Shown here one piece after another: positions 61,190 through 64,000 of a DNA stretch of 64,000 bases. The translations under genes and the position numbers were made by a program. The notes below the pieces were generated by a model. The model was not told the DNA's origin. It ran no database searches and worked only from the letters and a program-made list of their open reading frames with translations. Source of the DNA: Morella rubra (Eukaryota; Streptophyta; Magnoliopsida; Fagales; Myricaceae); the NCBI GenBank assembly GCA_003952965.2, contig CM025856.1, positions 28,682,011-28,746,010 on the forward strand, in the 5' to 3' direction. Each line of letters starts with the position of its first letter. Positions within the stretch are counted from its first letter, which is position 1.

Positions 61190-61727
61190 TTAGGATCTGT
61201 TCCCATACGTTTTCTACTATATTAAGTACGTCATAAATTTATCACTATTTTTCTTAAATGAGATTATGGATACATCCAAAGAGTAGTCCCTCAGATATTA
61301 TCTCCATATCGGCCAATTAAGCAAAGAAAATCCTATCTAAAACACCTGATTGCGATCCAACCTAACCAGGACCCGCCCAGCTAAGATGGGATTTTCCTTT
61401 CTTACGGTTTTGTTTGTTTTCTGGATTTTTTTCACGGTCGATTTAACTACAGTAGTCTTCGTAACTCCTCGTATTCCGGTTTCTAGAGAAGAACCACATC
61501 ATCTGACAACACCCACAAGCATTAAACAACTCCAAAAGGTTTTCCGCAACCGAACCGGAATAGGTTACTGGCCTTGCTGGATTTTTCTGTAAAGAAAAAA
61601 TCTTCCACAGTCATCCCCCCACCTCTCTTTCTCTCTATCCATTTTGCTCCTTTTCAGGGCCTTTCTTTCCCTATATATATTTCTAGTGAGAAGGTCGGCC
61701 AAGTTCAAACACCCTGAGACTTCAAGG

Positions 61728-62846
61728 ATGATAGTTCTGAGGTCTTCATCGACGCTGAAGACGGAAGGTCGTGAAGAAACTAAAAAGAATTATGAGCCGT
61801 TGATTCCGGGATTACCGGACGAGATCGCCGAGCTCTGTCTTCTTTACCTTCCGTACCCATACCAAGCTTTGGTACGTCCGGTTTCTTCCTCGTGGAAAAA
61901 AGCCATTACAGACGCCAGCTTTCTGATCTCCAAGAAGGCTCTATCACTCTCTCTTCCTTACATTTTTGTATTGGCATTTCATGAATCAACGGCAAGGATT
62001 CAGTGGCAGGCTCTGGATCCGCGATCAGGCCGTTGGTTTGTCTTACCTACCATGCCCTGTCCCGAAGCCGTGTGCCCTTCGGGGTTCGAGTGTGCCTCCC
62101 TGCCTCATCAGGGGAAGCTCTTCGTTCTGGGAGGTATGCGGACAGGCCCGGAGACTACTATGCACACCGCGATTGTGTATTGTACATCGACGAATCAGTG
62201 GTCTAAGCTGTCTCCTATGGAGAAGGGGCTCTCAGTTTTCGCGGCTGGGAGTATAAAGGGGAAGATCATAGCCATCGGAGGAAGTGGGAGCAGCAGCACC
62301 GACTCGTTCACAGAAGCGGAGTGTTATGACCCGGAAAGCGACACGTGGACCGCGGTCGCCCCGTTGGACAAGACGCTGGCGAGGCACGACATCGCCGTGG
62401 TGGGGAACAAGATGTACCTTACGGAGGGGTGGACGTGGCCATTCAGGTTTTCACCCAGAGGTGGAGTCTACGACCCCGACGAGGATACGTGGCGGGCGAT
62501 GAGCAAAGGGATGAGGGAGGGATGGTCGGGGCTCAGCGTGGTTCTGGATGACAGGCTGTTCGTGATATCGGAGTACGGGGACTGTCCGATCAAGGTCTAC
62601 GTTCCCGACGAGGATACGTGGCAGTATGTGGGTGGGGAAAAGTTCCCGCGTGAGGTGATGAAGAGGCCTTTCGCTGTGAATGGAGTGGAGGGGAGGATTT
62701 ACGTGTTGTCATCTGGATTGAACCTGGCAGTAGGGAGGATATTTGAAGCTGAGAAGGGGGAATTCAAGGCAGAGTGGGAGGTTATGGCTGCTCCGGCGAG
62801 CTTTCATGGTTTTTCTCCTCTTAGCTGTCAGGTACTTTATGGATAA
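61728..62846 (+). CDS. AFR: F-box/kelch protein AFR, 372 aa, single exon
   Basis: The first in-frame ATG is 61728; the frame is open further upstream but without ATG. Residues about 24-65 form the F-box (LIPGLPDEIAELCLLYLPYP, then VSSSWKKAI), which binds SKP1/ASK in an SCF ubiquitin ligase. Kelch repeats follow: GRWFVLPTMPCPE, GKLFVLGGMRTGP, GKIIAIGGSGSSS, YDPESDTWTAVAPL, KMYLTEGWTWPF, YDPDEDTWRAMSKG, RLFVISEYGD and RPFAVNGVEGRIYVL. Order and wording (TEGWTWPF, GMREGWSG, ISEYGDCPIKVY) match Arabidopsis AFR, ATTENUATED FAR-RED RESPONSE (At2g24540), a positive factor in phytochrome A signalling. The second half of the gene is clearly richer in GC than its surroundings. Alternative: another member of the same F-box/kelch clade. 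Confidence 0.88.
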   Translation: MIVLRSSSTLKTEGREETKKNYEPLIPGLPDEIAELCLLYLPYPYQALVRPVSSSWKKAITDASFLISKKALSLSLPYIFVLAFHESTARIQWQALDPRSGRWFVLPTMPCPEAVCPSGFECASLPHQGKLFVLGGMRTGPETTMHTAIVYCTSTNQWSKLSPMEKGLSVFAAGSIKGKIIAIGGSGSSSTDSFTEAECYDPESDTWTAVAPLDKTLARHDIAVVGNKMYLTEGWTWPFRFSPRGGVYDPDEDTWRAMSKGMREGWSGLSVVLDDRLFVISEYGDCPIKVYVPDEDTWQYVGGEKFPREVMKRPFAVNGVEGRIYVLSSGLNLAVGRIFEAEKGEFKAEWEVMAAPASFHGFSPLSCQVLYG

Positions 62847-63831
62847 ACAATGGTGGATTGATTGCCTTGAGCTTGCCTACCGAGTGCGGCATTAATGTCA
62901 AATCTTCATGTCGACCACTCCAGTTGAGCGTATTCCTGCTGTTCCGAAGCCATAGAAGCAGACCAAGCGGCATGAGCTCACTTGTTTTCAGCCTACCTTG
63001 GTCAAATGTACCCATTTCGTTGCAGTGATTATGCTATATGCTGTATACCTTGGATTTTGCTAAACTATTTAGCCTGCTTCATAAGTTCACCCGAGTTATA
63101 CACCAGCCTATATATGCAACTGCAGCTAAATGACTCAAGCAATGAACATATTCGTTTTTGGCTTTTTTCCGAGAACGTTACCGATTTTTCAATTTTTTAA
63201 GAACGAATCAAGCAATGAACATATTTTGAAGTAAATTATTTGCCAGTCCCACTCCGTAAACCTTCAGACATTGGCTGCGGCTTCGGCTGCATTAGCATGC
63301 GGAAATGGAGCGGGATGGAGAGAGAGAAAGATGCCACGTAGCTGTCATTTTTCATATCATGTTTATGTATTATTTTATATGCATTAGAATTCAAAAAATC
63401 AAGCCAGTTTTTATGCACCGAAAAGCCAGGGATACAAAAAATTTATGTGAACGCGTGTCAGTTAGCTGCCGCGCCTACAAAACCTGAGACTATGGGAGGT
63501 GGCTACGAGAAACTGGAGAACGCGCGTATGACATAAGATTCTTCGGAGATAAGATTAAGAACCAAAGAAAACTGTTCGGGTCCGTAGAATATTCTACACA
63601 CGCGGTTCATCCACACCGTTTTCCTTCTTCCAGGAACCAATACCCCAAAGACCCAGCCAAATGCTTCCAGAACCCCCCAAAAACCATTCTTAAAAGGAAG
63701 TCCCACCTCGCAAATCTCTGCCTACACAACCTCATCAATACGAATCAGCAATCAATTATACTACAGATTGGGAAATTCCTCTCCGAAACAAAGAGAGACA
63801 CAGTAATTCAGACAAGGAAGACAAGAAAAGG
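62847..63831. other. Intergenic between AFR and the last gene
   Basis: AFR 3' flank and the upstream region of the partial gene starting at 63832. Short ORFs have no family. No repeat or RNA gene recognised. Confidence 0.55.
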
Positions 63832-64000
63832 ATGTGTCTGGTGTTTGTGTGCGACGAGGATGAGAGGGTCCTCTCGAGACAGCCGGCACCGGGGACGTGT
63901 CCCTACTGTGGAGGGATGATTCAGGCCATGGACGTGGCGAAATCATGGAGGTTTTGTTTCTTGCCTCTCTACTACAAAACCAAGCGCAAGGTACTACTGC
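63832..64000 (+). CDS. Small conserved plant protein with zinc-ribbon-like CPYC, cut by window edge
   Basis: The ATG at 63832 gives MCLVFVCDEDERVLSRQPAP, then GTCPYCGGMIQAMDVAKSW and RFCFLPLYYKTKRK. This is the N-terminal part of a plant-specific protein of about 65-70 residues in which a CPYCGG pair and a later Cys pair probably bind zinc; its function is unknown. At the window end the DNA reads AAGGTACTACTGC. The family normally continues K-Y-Y-C (AAG TAC TAC TGC), so there seems to be one extra G, or AAG|GT is a donor. The end is missing. Confidence 0.65.
   Translation, partial: MCLVFVCDEDERVLSRQPAPGTCPYCGGMIQAMDVAKSWRFCFLPLYYKTKRKVLL

Larger units (their letters stand above)
57994..61727. 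other. Gene-poor stretch between PPR-CBS and AFR
   Basis: About 3.7 kb without a supported gene. About 58430-58680 is T/G-rich ('tgttttgttgttctgtgttg') and could be the 3' end of a LINE, which I cannot confirm. A T-run of about 22 lies at 59237-59258. A MITE-like element is at 60749-60957. The last 700 bases are the AFR promoter region, with evening-element motifs and a 36-bp direct repeat. A possible splice acceptor at about 61658 hints at a 5' UTR intron. Confidence 0.5.

Noticed and set aside
62003-62551. Overlapping ORFs inside AFR
   Set aside because: GC-rich frame shadows of the AFR coding sequence.
1-64000. tRNA, rRNA, conserved miRNA precursors and CRISPR arrays
   Set aside because: A visual scan for tRNA T-loop motifs and common plant miRNA sequences found none; CRISPR is not expected in a plant nuclear genome and no spacer-repeat pattern exists.

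Overview
The window is nuclear DNA of a flowering plant, most likely a woody eudicot. Genes are split by short GT-AG introns. Intergenic DNA is AT-rich with small MITE-like repeats, and several families are plant-specific (PERK kinase, P-type PPR proteins, DUF761, plant calmodulin-binding domain, AFR-type F-box/kelch). The species cannot be named from sequence alone. Exon limits were placed by hand from GT-AG signals, phase continuity and remembered family alignments; they are inference, but in every multi-exon model except one acceptor in the kinase gene the phases close exactly.

Layout. 1-8.2 kb: a small PPR gene, then a PERK receptor-kinase gene with a one-base frame break in its proline-rich exon. 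9-20.9 kb: an Mpv17/PMP22 membrane protein (-), a 635-residue PPR protein (+, close to Arabidopsis At5g25630) and, convergent with it, a chloroplast rhomboid protease (-, RBL11-like, seven exons, intact Ser/His dyad). 23.5-24.8 kb: the first two exons of signal peptide peptidase, running into a 1000-N gap; its promoter carries two exact ERSE-I motifs in opposite orientation. 25.8-29.6 kb: a Harbinger transposase remnant, a Tourist-like MITE, a degenerate 81-bp tandem repeat and an unrecognised ORF cluster.

29.6-41.8 kb: a tandem duplication of about 5.7-6.4 kb. Each unit holds a complete RING-H2 E3 ligase gene (549 residues, apparently identical proteins) with its upstream region. Most of the unit is almost identical between copies, but the distal end of copy 1 is a shortened, patchy version of that of copy 2, so an assembly artefact (two haplotypes in tandem) must be considered.

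41.8-53 kb: a long gene-poor stretch, a single-exon calmodulin-binding protein, six 138-bp tandem repeats with an open frame, a DUF761 gene and mitochondrial ribosomal protein bL28m. 53.7-58 kb: a 12-exon PPR-CBS fusion gene (At5g10690/CBSPPR1-like). 58-64 kb: a gene-poor stretch, the F-box/kelch gene AFR, and the start of a small conserved zinc-ribbon-like gene cut by the window edge.

These look like ordinary housekeeping, organelle and signalling genes placed side by side, not a cluster acting together. I found no wholly new system. The best leads are the paired ERSEs of SPP, the RING duplication with its uneven decay, and the 46-codon repeat array.
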